DNA of 29,680 nucleotides, taken from the IMG/VR virus record IMGVR_UViG_3300022858_000738, positions 1-29,680 of that record. One strand, written 5' to 3'. Source of the stretch: a virus. The position numbers were made by a program, and so were the translations under genes. Position 1 is the stretch's first letter; each line of letters starts with the position of its first letter. This document shows positions 5,755-12,632 of this stretch, in pieces. The notes beneath the pieces were generated by a model. That model had not been told where the DNA came from and searched no databases. It saw nothing but the letters and a program-made list of their open reading frames with translations.

Positions 5755-5783
5755 GTTTGGCTATTTTATTTGAAAGGAGATAG
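5649..5783 (+). CDS. Possible 44-residue leader peptide in RNA D
   Basis: GTG 5649 lies nine bases after TAGGAG (5634-5639) and opens a 44-codon frame ending at TAG 5781-5783. It is basic with a hydrophobic end (LLLRWFFCLAILFERR). The frame is the same as that of the HNH gene, whose CTG start is only three bases past this stop. Its ribosome site is one strand of the pseudoknot, so translation and folding would compete. It may be a chance frame inside a structured RNA. Confidence 0.3.
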   Translation: MIKLKLNQNQIIAKQRPSFHVSYLSRDRLLLRWFFCLAILFERR

Positions 5784-5786
5784 GTT

Positions 5787-6368
5787 CTGTTTAATAAAAA
5801 AGAATATAAAAGACAATGGAAACTTAATCACCCAAAGGAACTAAAAGCATATGATAAACAATATAACCTTGACCATAAGAAAGAACGAAAACAATGGTAT
5901 ATCGACCACAAAGAAGAAAGAAATGAATATAGTAAACAATGGAATCACGACCATAAAGAAGAAATAGCAACAAATAAGAGGAAATGGAATGAAGAAAATC
6001 CAGAATATTATAAACAATACTATCTTAATAATAGAGAAGCATTGTATGGACAAAATCAACAATATCGTAAAGATAATCCAGAATGTGATAAGCAGTATCG
6101 TTTTAGCCATAAAAAGGAAACAGCGGAATATATGAAACAACACCTTCAAACTCCAGAAGGTAAATTGAGTCATCAGAGGGCTAACTTTAAAAGACGTGAT
6201 TTAGGGTTTATTCCTTTGAATGAATACTTCGAGGGAAGTGAAGGACACCATATCAGTCAGAACTTCGTAATCTACATGCCTAAAGAAATACATAAGAGTT
6301 TATACCACAACCTTCGGACAGGTAAAAATATGGAGAAGATAAATAAATTAGCGATAGAATTTTTGTAA
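5787..6368 (+). CDS. HNH-like free-standing homing endonuclease, apparent CTG start
   Basis: A 193-residue protein. The N-terminal two-thirds is a run of imperfect ~11-15-residue basic repeats of the type KQYRKDNPE, shared with the other HNH genes here. The C-terminus (GHHISQNFVIYMP, then EIHKSLYHN) is a His-rich HNH-like region without CxxC knuckles. The first residues FNKKEY match the ATG-started HNH gene at 9649, placing CTG 5787 exactly where that gene has ATG, seven bases after GGAG (5776-5779). No ATG, GTG or TTG lies in frame until deep in the repeats (about 6036-6044). Likely a selfish intergenic element. Confidence 0.65.
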   Translation: MFNKKEYKRQWKLNHPKELKAYDKQYNLDHKKERKQWYIDHKEERNEYSKQWNHDHKEEIATNKRKWNEENPEYYKQYYLNNREALYGQNQQYRKDNPECDKQYRFSHKKETAEYMKQHLQTPEGKLSHQRANFKRRDLGFIPLNEYFEGSEGHHISQNFVIYMPKEIHKSLYHNLRTGKNMEKINKLAIEFL

Positions 6369-6384
6369 AGAGAGGAGAAAGAAA

Positions 6385-7125
6385 GTGGCAGACGTCAAAT
6401 GGATAAAGCTGGTCACCGAATTTTTTGACGATGAAAAAATTAAACTTATTGAAAATATTCCAGAGGCAGATATGGTTTTAATTATCTGGATTAAGTTATT
6501 AACATTAGCAGGTAAAAAAAATGTCAATGGTTATATATTTCTAACTGAAAATATTCCCTATACAGATGAAATGTTAGCTACAATATTTAATCGACCTCTT
6601 AATACAATAAGGCTGGCATTAGAGACTTTTAAAAAATTCGGAATGATTAGTTTCGATGAAAACGAGATTATGTATATAACTAATTGGGAAAAGCACCAGA
6701 ACATTGAAGGGCTTGAAAAAATAAGAGAGCAGAACAGATTAAGACAAATAAAATTTCAGAAAGAACATAAGAAATTACCTAAACCAAAGAAGGATAACGT
6801 TAGTATAACGTTGGATAACGCAACAGATAAGAAGAGATTAGATAAGAAGAGATTAGATAAGAAGAGATCAGAAGAAGAAGAAGAGAAAGATATTGTTTTT
6901 ACTAACACATTACAAGAATTCAAAGACATGAGAAAGACAAAAAAGAAACCAATGACAGAAAAAGCAATATCAATGTTGTTAAATAAATTAGATAAGATAA
7001 CTACTGATGATAACGAACAGATTAAAATAATGGAACAGAGCATATTTCATTGCTGGGATAGTGTATACCCACTAAAAGAAAATAATAACCAAGAGGCAAA
7101 AGATAATATGCCAATTTTAAAATAA
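6385..7125 (+). CDS. Phage replisome organizer (DnaD-like N-terminal domain)
   Basis: A 246-residue protein from GTG 6385 after GAGGAGA. Residues about 1-120 match the Phage_rep_org_N winged-helix type: VKWIKLVTEFFDDEKIKLIE (first 23 residues), then a helical wing and ITNWEKHQNIEGLEKIREQN at about 96-115. Such proteins bind the phage origin and load DnaB-type helicase, encoded next. A basic linker has tandem RLDKK repeats (about 147-163) encoded by 15-bp DNA repeats. The C-terminal 80 residues are helical, as in DnaD-like proteins. Good confidence by domain and neighbour. Confidence 0.75.
   Translation: MADVKWIKLVTEFFDDEKIKLIENIPEADMVLIIWIKLLTLAGKKNVNGYIFLTENIPYTDEMLATIFNRPLNTIRLALETFKKFGMISFDENEIMYITNWEKHQNIEGLEKIREQNRLRQIKFQKEHKKLPKPKKDNVSITLDNATDKKRLDKKRLDKKRSEEEEEKDIVFTNTLQEFKDMRKTKKKPMTEKAISMLLNKLDKITTDDNEQIKIMEQSIFHCWDSVYPLKENNNQEAKDNMPILK
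6794..6870 (+). repeat. Iteron-like and 15-bp tandem repeats: candidate replication origin
   Basis: Inside the replisome organizer gene, ATAACG recurs three times at 10-11 base spacing (GATAACGTTAG, TATAACGTTGG, ATAACGCAAC; about 6794-6824). It is followed directly by three 15-bp repeats GATAAGAAGAGATTA (6826-6840, 6841-6855, 6856-6870, the last ending TCA). Several phages place their origin inside the initiator gene with repeats at helical spacing. The role here is inferred. Confidence 0.45.
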
Positions 7126-7169
7126 ATAATATAATATTTTGTAAATTTTAAAATAAAGGAGGATCGGAC

Positions 7170-8438
7170 ATGGAATTTTACAATTATTCAGCTGAACAGG
7201 CAAGTTTAGGTTCACAGTTATTAAATGCAGAAGCTGTGGTAAATAGTATAGAGATGTTACAACCAGATGATTACGACAAAACTACACATCAATTAATATT
7301 TAATGAAATTAAAATAATGTTCAAAAATAATATAGGGGTCGATTTGGTTACCTTAACCGAACAATTGAAGAATAAAAACCTATTGGAGAAAATAGGCGGG
7401 GCTACTTACCTATTTCATTTGATTAACAGTGTGCCTACTTCGGCAAACATCGGATATTACAATAAAATTGTAAAGACAAAATCAAATCAGAGAAAAATAT
7501 TAGCTATTTATAATGATATGAAAGAAGGCAAATTAGAAATAGATACTGGGATACAAAAAATAATAGCAATTCCCCAGGTAGAAATAAAAGAAGAAACCTT
7601 AAAAGAAATATTTAGTAACGCTTTAAGTAAATCCGTAAAGGGGACAGAGTATAAATTCGATATACAGATATTGAACCGGTATTTGGGAGGGCTTGATAAG
7701 GCTGAAATATTAACTATTGGAGCTTTCACAAGCCAGGGTAAAACCAGCCTGGCGATTCAATTGGCAATAGATTTTGCAGAAAACGATAAGAAAGTATTAT
7801 ACATAAGTGGTGAAATGACTACCTATGAAGTGGCCAGGCGTATAATAGGAAACAATAATCAGAAAAATATTATGGATCTTCGTAAAGGAATAATAAGCAA
7901 AAAAGAAGAAGAGGAGATAGAAAAGATAATTGGCTTGGCCAGCAAATGGAAACTAAATATTAAGAAGGTTACCAGCCTGGATGATGCAGAGAAATATATT
8001 AGAAAATATAAACCGGAAATAGTATTTCTTGATTACCTTCAAAACCTGGGTGTTGAAAATGATTATAAAGAGATCACCAAAAACATGCTTCGTATCCACG
8101 CTATAGCCCTGCAAGAAGAAATTACAATAATAGTATTGAGCCAATTATCCAGGGGAAGTAAAGATTTAGTGAGGAGACCTCGATTAAATGATCTAAGGGG
8201 GTCTGGCAGGATTGAAGAAATAAGTAATATGGTGATACTAATCTACTGGGAAAATAGGATCAAAGAAAAATTAAAAGAAAGAAAGGGGGGAGAAGAACCT
8301 GAAAAATTAGAATTAACCATAGCAAAAAACCGTGCTGGGACGATCGGCCGCTTTGAATTAGCTTTCTGGCCTGAGTGGTGTCGTGTAAAAGAGATTGAAA
8401 CTAATTTTAAGGAGAGTTATTATGAGCAAAACCGATGA
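7170..8438 (+). CDS. dnaB-like: Replicative DNA helicase, DnaB family
   Basis: A 422-residue protein after GGAGG. It has the two-domain DnaB layout: an N-terminal helical domain (residues about 5-130, starting YSAEQASLGSQLLNAEAV) and a RecA-type ATPase domain. Walker A is GAFTSQGKTS (184-193), Walker B IVFLDYL (284-290), then LSQLSRGS (323-330) and the conserved RPRLNDLRGSG block (336-346). It unwinds the fork 5' to 3' as a hexamer, loaded by the replisome organizer encoded just upstream. The length is slightly short of bacterial DnaB, normal for phage. No intein or damage seen. Confidence 0.93.
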   Translation: MEFYNYSAEQASLGSQLLNAEAVVNSIEMLQPDDYDKTTHQLIFNEIKIMFKNNIGVDLVTLTEQLKNKNLLEKIGGATYLFHLINSVPTSANIGYYNKIVKTKSNQRKILAIYNDMKEGKLEIDTGIQKIIAIPQVEIKEETLKEIFSNALSKSVKGTEYKFDIQILNRYLGGLDKAEILTIGAFTSQGKTSLAIQLAIDFAENDKKVLYISGEMTTYEVARRIIGNNNQKNIMDLRKGIISKKEEEEIEKIIGLASKWKLNIKKVTSLDDAEKYIRKYKPEIVFLDYLQNLGVENDYKEITKNMLRIHAIALQEEITIIVLSQLSRGSKDLVRRPRLNDLRGSGRIEEISNMVILIYWENRIKEKLKERKGGEEPEKLELTIAKNRAGTIGRFELAFWPEWCRVKEIETNFKESYYEQNR

Positions 8439-8535
8439 TTATGAAAAAGCCAAAAGGGAAATACAGAAAAAGAACTTAACGCCGGATGAATACGAAAGAG
8501 CTATTCGGGAGTTGTGTAAAAGATTAAATTATTAA
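8422..8535 (+). CDS. Small 37-residue protein overlapping the helicase end
   Basis: ATG 8422 lies within the last codons of the helicase gene, after AAGGAGAG. The product is charged and helical: TDDYEKAKREIQKKN, then LTPDEYERAIRELCKRLNY. The LTPDEYE pattern suggests a single helical hairpin. Not recognised. The coupling to the helicase hints at a helicase-associated role; this is inference. Confidence 0.45.
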   Translation: MSKTDDYEKAKREIQKKNLTPDEYERAIRELCKRLNY

Positions 8536-8544
8536 AGTAAATAA

Positions 8545-8562
8545 CGTTTCGCAAGCGAAACG
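8545..8562. promoter_or_regulatory. Perfect inverted repeat before a ribosome site
   Basis: CGTTTCGC (8545-8552) and GCGAAACG (8555-8562) are separated by AA. As RNA this is a 7-pair hairpin with a CAAG loop; as DNA it is an 18-base operator-like palindrome. It ends two bases before AGGAGGG of the next gene and could modulate its translation. No U-tract, so not a terminator. Confidence 0.5.
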
Positions 8563-8576
8563 GAAGGAGGGTAAAG

Positions 8577-9173
8577 ATGAGTTATAAAGATACTATGACT
8601 TATGCTGTCGCTATGCACGATTTCGATAAGATGTGCAAAATAAATTTTAAGAAGATGATAAAGAAATTAGAAGCTGACCCATTAATAAAGAAAATAATTA
8701 AAGAATGTAATGAAAAGGAGGAAAAGAAAATGACGATGAAATTTAAAATGAAACATGACAAGTTTAAAAAGTTACCGTACTTAGATGTTAAAGTTGTGAA
8801 GGTGGGGAAGGAGGAACCTAAATATTTTGTAAAAGGAAAAGTTGGAGGTAGATTGGTTGGGATGTTTGCCAAAAAAAATGGGGAAATATGTACCGAGGTA
8901 ATCAAGCCCAAGAAAGGTTGGTGGGTCAATGGCGAGAATTTGGGCAAGATAAAGTTCCCATGCTTTTGTAGTTATCGATATTTTATTAGCGGTAAAAAAG
9001 GCGATAAAAGTAACGGAATGTTAATGAAATTAGGAAACAATTATTATATTGCAAACATAGGTAGCCAAGGCGACTGGACTCCATATTTTGTAAGTTACGA
9101 TTTGAAATTTCTAATAGAGAATTTTAATATCCACATCCTAAAGGGGAAAATCATTCTCTGGGAGGAAGAATAA
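8577..9173 (+). CDS. Hypothetical protein with a possible internal start
   Basis: A 198-residue basic protein after GGAGGG. The first 50 residues are a separate helical piece (YAVAMHDFDKMCKINFKKM). A lysine-rich beta-type domain follows (LDVKVVKVGKEEPKYFVKG, then GWWVNGENLGKIKFPCFC). A very good internal site, AAGGAGG (8715-8721), stands eight bases before in-frame ATG 8730 and would give a 147-residue form without the helical piece. No family recognised. It sits between replication genes, so DNA or RNA binding is plausible. Confidence 0.5.
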   Translation: MSYKDTMTYAVAMHDFDKMCKINFKKMIKKLEADPLIKKIIKECNEKEEKKMTMKFKMKHDKFKKLPYLDVKVVKVGKEEPKYFVKGKVGGRLVGMFAKKNGEICTEVIKPKKGWWVNGENLGKIKFPCFCSYRYFISGKKGDKSNGMLMKLGNNYYIANIGSQGDWTPYFVSYDLKFLIENFNIHILKGKIILWEEE

Positions 9174-9174
9174 G

Positions 9175-9432
9175 ATGTCAATGAATACGAAAGAAGCGAT
9201 TGAGTTTTTAAATGATTTACAAGATGATTATGAGGAATTACAAGAAGAAGGTAACAATAAAGGCATATTAGAAGTTATTAAATTATTAGAAATGTTAGAA
9301 GAAATAGGAAGGGTTTATGATATAAGCCACTTTAAACAAAAATACTTTCCAGAACCAAAAGAGAGACTCGTTGAATTAGTAAAAAAGATGGATAGAGAAG
9401 TAAGAGAACTTTTAAATATGTTAGGAGGGTGA
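9175..9432 (+). CDS. Small coiled-coil protein
   Basis: An 85-residue acidic, leucine-rich helical protein starting two bases after the previous stop, with GGAGG (9162-9166) at the gene border. Heptad-like patterns (LNDLQDDYEELQEE, then VIKLLEMLEEIGRV, then VKKMDREVRELLNML) suggest a coiled coil. Not recognised; possibly an adaptor or oligomer partner of the preceding gene. Confidence 0.5.
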   Translation: MSMNTKEAIEFLNDLQDDYEELQEEGNNKGILEVIKLLEMLEEIGRVYDISHFKQKYFPEPKERLVELVKKMDREVRELLNMLGG

Positions 9433-9437
9433 TTAAA

Positions 9438-9494
9438 ATGAGATGGGGCAAAAGAATATTAAAAGTAGTTAAGAGTAAGAATATTGTTATTTGA
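9438..9494 (+). CDS. Possible 18-residue basic peptide
   Basis: ATG 9438 follows AGGAGGGTG and encodes MRWGKRILKVVKSKNIVI before TGA 9492-9494. The stop lies inside the -35 box of the next cassette promoter, so the HNH cassette may have been inserted here and cut a longer gene short. Coding is uncertain. Confidence 0.3.
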   Translation: MRWGKRILKVVKSKNIVI

Positions 9495-9519
9495 TTTCCA
9501 AAGTAAAATATGTTATAAT
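9491..9519 (+). promoter_or_regulatory. Promoter of the second HNH cassette
   Basis: TTGATT (9491-9496), 17 bases, TATAAT (9514-9519). The start should be near 9526. The boxes and spacing are identical to those of the promoter at 5599. Confidence 0.8.
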
Positions 9520-9526
9520 TCTTAAT

Positions 9527-9640
9527 AGCGGTAAGAAAAGCAATTTTTTATTTTGTATCAAAATTATAGGGTGTAGAGTAGGTTTTTAGGAAGTTTAATT
9601 GCTTTCTTATCGCTGACTGAAATATACCCTATTTTATTTG
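9527..9640 (+). ncRNA. Leader RNA E of the second HNH cassette, hairpin with pseudoknot
   Basis: An 18-pair stem with one bulged A joins 9527-9545 (begins AGCGGTAAG) and 9597-9614 (ends TTATCGCT), starting at about the first transcribed base. The loop holds a small hairpin, TTTTG 9551-9555 with CAAAA 9559-9563. ATAGGGTGTA (9566-9575) in the loop can pair with TATACCCTAT (9623-9632), ten pairs with one G-T, which lies outside the stem: a pseudoknot. That strand ends just upstream of GGAGG (9640-9644), so the fold could control translation of the HNH gene. Confidence 0.65.
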
Positions 9641-9648
9641 GAGGAATT

Positions 9649-10218
9649 ATGTTTAATAAAAAAGAATACTATAAACAATATCGTGAAGATAATCCTGAAA
9701 AGATAAAGGAATACAGGAAACAATGGTATAAAAATAATCCAGAAAAGGTGAAGGAACAAAATAAACAATATCGTGAAGATAATCCAGAATATCATAAACA
9801 ATGGCGTAAGGATAACCCAGAGAAGGTGAAGGAATGTAGAAATAAATGGAAAAAAAACAAGAGGAAAGTAAGCACAAAATATAATCTTACTTGCAAAATG
9901 AGTAGTGCAATAAGGAAGTCTTTGAAAAGTAATAAAGAAGGCAGACATTGGGAAGGTCTTGTTGGTTATACTTTGAAAGACTTAATAAGACGATTAAAAA
10001 AGACTGTACCTTCAGGTTATACTTGGCAGGACTTTTTGGAAGGCAAACTACATGTAGACCATATTATACCAATATCAGTTTTTAACTTTACAAACTCAAA
10101 TCATATAGATTTTAAACGGTGTTGGGCTTTGTCTAATTTACAATTGTTACCAGCTAAAGAAAATATAATTAAACATAATAAATTAATAAAATCATTTCAA
10201 CCAGCATTAGAAATTTAA
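9649..10218 (+). CDS. HNH endonuclease with basic N-terminal repeats
   Basis: A 189-residue protein after TTGGAGG. Residues 1-70 are about four repeats of a 15-residue basic unit (KQYREDNPEKIKEYR, KQWYKNNPEKVKEQN and so on). The C-terminal half is an HNH nuclease of the kind with HVDHIIPISVFNF (about 137-149), a conserved C-W in KRCWALSNLQLLPAKENI, and N/K contacts downstream. It is closely related to the gene at 16567 over this half. A free-standing homing endonuclease that cuts unoccupied sites to spread is the likely role. Two copies of a 24-base stretch (9671-9694, 9761-9784) recur exactly in the HNH gene at 21435. Confidence 0.85.
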   Translation: MFNKKEYYKQYREDNPEKIKEYRKQWYKNNPEKVKEQNKQYREDNPEYHKQWRKDNPEKVKECRNKWKKNKRKVSTKYNLTCKMSSAIRKSLKSNKEGRHWEGLVGYTLKDLIRRLKKTVPSGYTWQDFLEGKLHVDHIIPISVFNFTNSNHIDFKRCWALSNLQLLPAKENIIKHNKLIKSFQPALEI

Positions 10219-10243
10219 ATATTGATAAAAAGGAGGCAAATTT

Positions 10244-10384
10244 ATGAGATTACGTTGGTCTAACGAAGGATTAAAAAAGCCAATTAAGGAAGCGGAACGA
10301 CCCAATGAATCAAATTGGTGGGCTTTATTCATAGTTCTAATTGTGATGGTGATATGTTTTATTCTTAAAGTAATGGAGATGTAA
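10244..10384 (+). CDS. Small membrane protein
   Basis: A 46-residue protein after AAAGGAGG. Polar residues 1-24 (LRWSNEGLKKPIKEAERPNE) precede one membrane helix at about 27-42 (WALFIVLIVMVICFIL). It ends one base before the next ATG. Not recognised. Confidence 0.5.
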   Translation: MRLRWSNEGLKKPIKEAERPNESNWWALFIVLIVMVICFILKVMEM

Positions 10385-10385
10385 G

Positions 10386-10883
10386 ATGACCAGACTGGTA
10401 TTGATGAGGGGCAGTCTAAAAGATTGGCAACCAAAGAAGAAAAAGAAAAAAGACGAGAAACAAATACTCTATGATCAGCTTGATAAATTATGGCCTAAAG
10501 CTGTCAAAATAACCTATGGACACTTTGATGGGGATTATTATTATTGTGAAGTATGCGGTAAACCCTGTAAATCGGGAGAGGGTGCAGGCGTGGGATTGGG
10601 GATAGCTTCTCATCATATTGAAGGGAAACAAAGCTATAACCTAAGATGGGAGATCATAGGTGGCACTCCTGTGTGTTCAGGTTGCCATACTATGAGAAAA
10701 GATTCAGCACATCAAGACAATACCGCATTTAAAAATAAAATGATTGAAAAGCGAGGTCAGAAATGGTATGACAAATTATTAAAGATTAAAGGAGACAAAG
10801 AGAAATGGACAATAAAGAGAATGAAAGAGAGGAAAGAGGGATTACAGAAAATTATAAAATTAGCGATGGATGGAGATATTTGA
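10386..10883 (+). CDS. NinG/HNH-like zinc-binding recombination protein
   Basis: A 165-residue protein. After a basic N-terminus (KKKKKKDEK), it has CEVCGKPC (about 54-61), then ASHHIEGKQSYNLRW (77-91), then GTPVCSGCHTMRKDSAH (about 96-112), followed by FKNKMIEKRGQKWYDKLL. Two cysteine pairs around a His-rich core and the closing YD.L pattern resemble the lambda NinG (Rap) family and related HNH folds, which process recombination intermediates. Unlike the homing HNH genes it lacks N-terminal repeats and sits tightly in the operon, so it is probably a resident replication/recombination gene. Confidence 0.55.
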   Translation: MTRLVLMRGSLKDWQPKKKKKKDEKQILYDQLDKLWPKAVKITYGHFDGDYYYCEVCGKPCKSGEGAGVGLGIASHHIEGKQSYNLRWEIIGGTPVCSGCHTMRKDSAHQDNTAFKNKMIEKRGQKWYDKLLKIKGDKEKWTIKRMKERKEGLQKIIKLAMDGDI

Positions 10884-11311
10884 TAGAGGATTGCAAGGCA
10901 ATAATAAGCCAAAGGGTAAAGAACTTTAGAATGGAGTTAATATATGCTTATGCAGAAATAGGCGAAAGAATAGTAAATGATGATATTTACCAGAAATATG
11001 GAAAGGGAAACAATGAATTTCTATCATCTTTATTTGAAAGCGTAGAGATAGGCAAGACTAACGGATATGCGGCAATACATTTTTATGAAAGTTATTTTAT
11101 GGGAAAAGTGAAAGATGTTTCCACGGGCATGGAAACAATAATGAGCAATAACTTTATTGAAGAAGGGGATAACATAAGTTGGAACAAAATCAAAACCAAG
11201 TATTTAACTACATCAAAAGAACCGGAACAACCTACACAAGATTATATAAGATGTCCCCAGTGCGGTTTGGAATATGAATGTCCTAAGTGTGGAAGGAAAT
11301 ATAAATTGTGA
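10805..11311 (+). CDS. DUF1016-like helical protein with C-terminal zinc ribbon
   Basis: A 168-residue protein whose start (ATG 10805) lies 79 bases inside the previous gene; a TTG at about 10878 after GGAG is an alternative. Residues about 26-60 (LIEDCKAIISQRVKNF, then MELIYAYAEIGERIVND) resemble the N-terminal helices of DUF1016/YhcG-type proteins. The end has CPQCGLEYECPKCGRKYKL, a compact double CxxC zinc ribbon. It overlaps the methyltransferase by four bases (GTGA), suggesting the two products work together. Function unknown. Confidence 0.5.
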   Translation: MDNKENEREERGITENYKISDGWRYLIEDCKAIISQRVKNFRMELIYAYAEIGERIVNDDIYQKYGKGNNEFLSSLFESVEIGKTNGYAAIHFYESYFMGKVKDVSTGMETIMSNNFIEEGDNISWNKIKTKYLTTSKEPEQPTQDYIRCPQCGLEYECPKCGRKYKL

Positions 11312-12621
11312 ATAAAATAATATGCGGGAGTGCTAAACCAGTTTTGGAAACCTTACCGTCTGAATCAGTTAATTGCATTGTAACTTCTCCACCATATTTT
11401 GGATCGAGAGATTATGGTATCGAGCCGACTATCTGGGATGGGGCAGAAGGGTGCGATCATGAGTGGGGAGAAAAAAGGAAAATACCTAAAACAACTCAAT
11501 GGAACACAGGTGGTGTATTTGACCCTAATAATAGAAAAATAGTTCAAGAAGAAAAATACATAGGTCAATTCTGCACTAAATGCTCCGCCTGGCGTGGCAG
11601 TCTTGGACTTGAGCCAACCTTTGAGCTATATATCAAGCACTTATGCAATATATTTGATGAGGTCAAGCGGGTATTAAGAAATGACGGTACTTGCTGGGTG
11701 AATTTAGGGGATACATATAATTCTCATTCTGCTAAAAGTAAAAATGTAGGTGGTTTTGAAGGGAAGCAAATGAGAAATAATAAAGCATATTCGGATAGTA
11801 AAATAGTAATTAAAAAAACTGGCGTAGCTGATAAATCCCTTTGCCTCATTCCCCAACGCTTTGCAATAGAAATGGTAAATCGTGGCTGGATTTTGAGAAA
11901 TGTAATCATCTGGCATAAGCCAAATTGTATGCCCTCATCAGCGAAAGATAGGTTCACGGTGGATTTTGAGTATATTTACTTTTTCGTGAAGGGTAAGAAG
12001 TATTGGTTTGAACAGCAATTAGAACCACATAAAGAAGTTTCAATTAAAGCAAGAAATCCAAAACTTAATCAGACAACAAATATAGGTGCTAATAGAAGTG
12101 CTGTTAATGTTCAAATGGGTAATGAATCAAGTAGATTTATACCAGAAGGTGGCCGCAACAAGCGAACCGTCTGGACTATCACACCCAAGCCATTTAAGAA
12201 AGCCCATTTTGCAGTATTTCCAGAAGCACTTATCGAAACACCGATAAAAGCAGGGTGTCCGAGATATGTCTGCAAGAAGTGCGGTAAGGCGAGGGAGAAG
12301 ATGTATAAAGACATTGACAATAGACATTGGACTGATAGGCAGAAAGCAACGAAAAAAGGCATGATTTTAAATGAAACAGGGCAGAGAAACGATTTAGGAG
12401 GCTCATTTGAAACAAAAGAAACGCAATTTATAGGACTTACCGATTGCGGTTGTAATGCAGGGTTTGAGGGCGGTATAGTTTTAGACCCCTTCATGGGAGC
12501 AGGAACGACAGCGGTAGTAGCGAAGAAGCAAGGCAAGCAATATATCGGCATTGAGATTAAGCAGGAATATATTAATATAGCCAATAAGAGGATAAGGAAA
12601 ATCCCAGAATTATTATTTTAG
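11308..12621 (+). CDS. Site-specific DNA methyltransferase (N4-cytosine/N6-adenine, beta-class order)
   Basis: A 437-residue enzyme from GTG 11308. The catalytic motif IV is TSPPY at 26-30, near the N-terminus, and the AdoMet-binding motif I is LDPFMGAGTT (392-401) near the C-terminus; this order defines the beta class. Between them lie two Cys clusters (CDHEWGE with CTKCSAW, and CKKCGKAREKM with CGCNAGF) that could bind zinc. SPPY is most common in N4-cytosine enzymes, but N6-adenine specificity cannot be excluded. No restriction partner is adjacent, so this is probably an orphan protecting phage DNA or altering regulation. Last gene of the rightward early operon. Confidence 0.85.
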   Translation: MNKIICGSAKPVLETLPSESVNCIVTSPPYFGSRDYGIEPTIWDGAEGCDHEWGEKRKIPKTTQWNTGGVFDPNNRKIVQEEKYIGQFCTKCSAWRGSLGLEPTFELYIKHLCNIFDEVKRVLRNDGTCWVNLGDTYNSHSAKSKNVGGFEGKQMRNNKAYSDSKIVIKKTGVADKSLCLIPQRFAIEMVNRGWILRNVIIWHKPNCMPSSAKDRFTVDFEYIYFFVKGKKYWFEQQLEPHKEVSIKARNPKLNQTTNIGANRSAVNVQMGNESSRFIPEGGRNKRTVWTITPKPFKKAHFAVFPEALIETPIKAGCPRYVCKKCGKAREKMYKDIDNRHWTDRQKATKKGMILNETGQRNDLGGSFETKETQFIGLTDCGCNAGFEGGIVLDPFMGAGTTAVVAKKQGKQYIGIEIKQEYINIANKRIRKIPELLF

Positions 12622-12632
12622 GCTAAAATAGC

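Noticed and set aside
5841-6173. 110-codon minus-strand frame opposite the HNH repeats
   Set aside because: Phe/Ile-rich antisense of the Lys/Asn repeats; the same shadow appears opposite the other HNH gene at 9634-9948.
6042-6368. ATG 6042 as the true start of the first HNH gene
   Set aside because: It would remove most basic repeats and the conserved FNKKEY start, and it has no ribosome site.
12111-12584. 157-codon minus-strand frame opposite the methyltransferase
   Set aside because: The methyltransferase motifs on the plus strand are unambiguous, and no ribosome site serves this frame.
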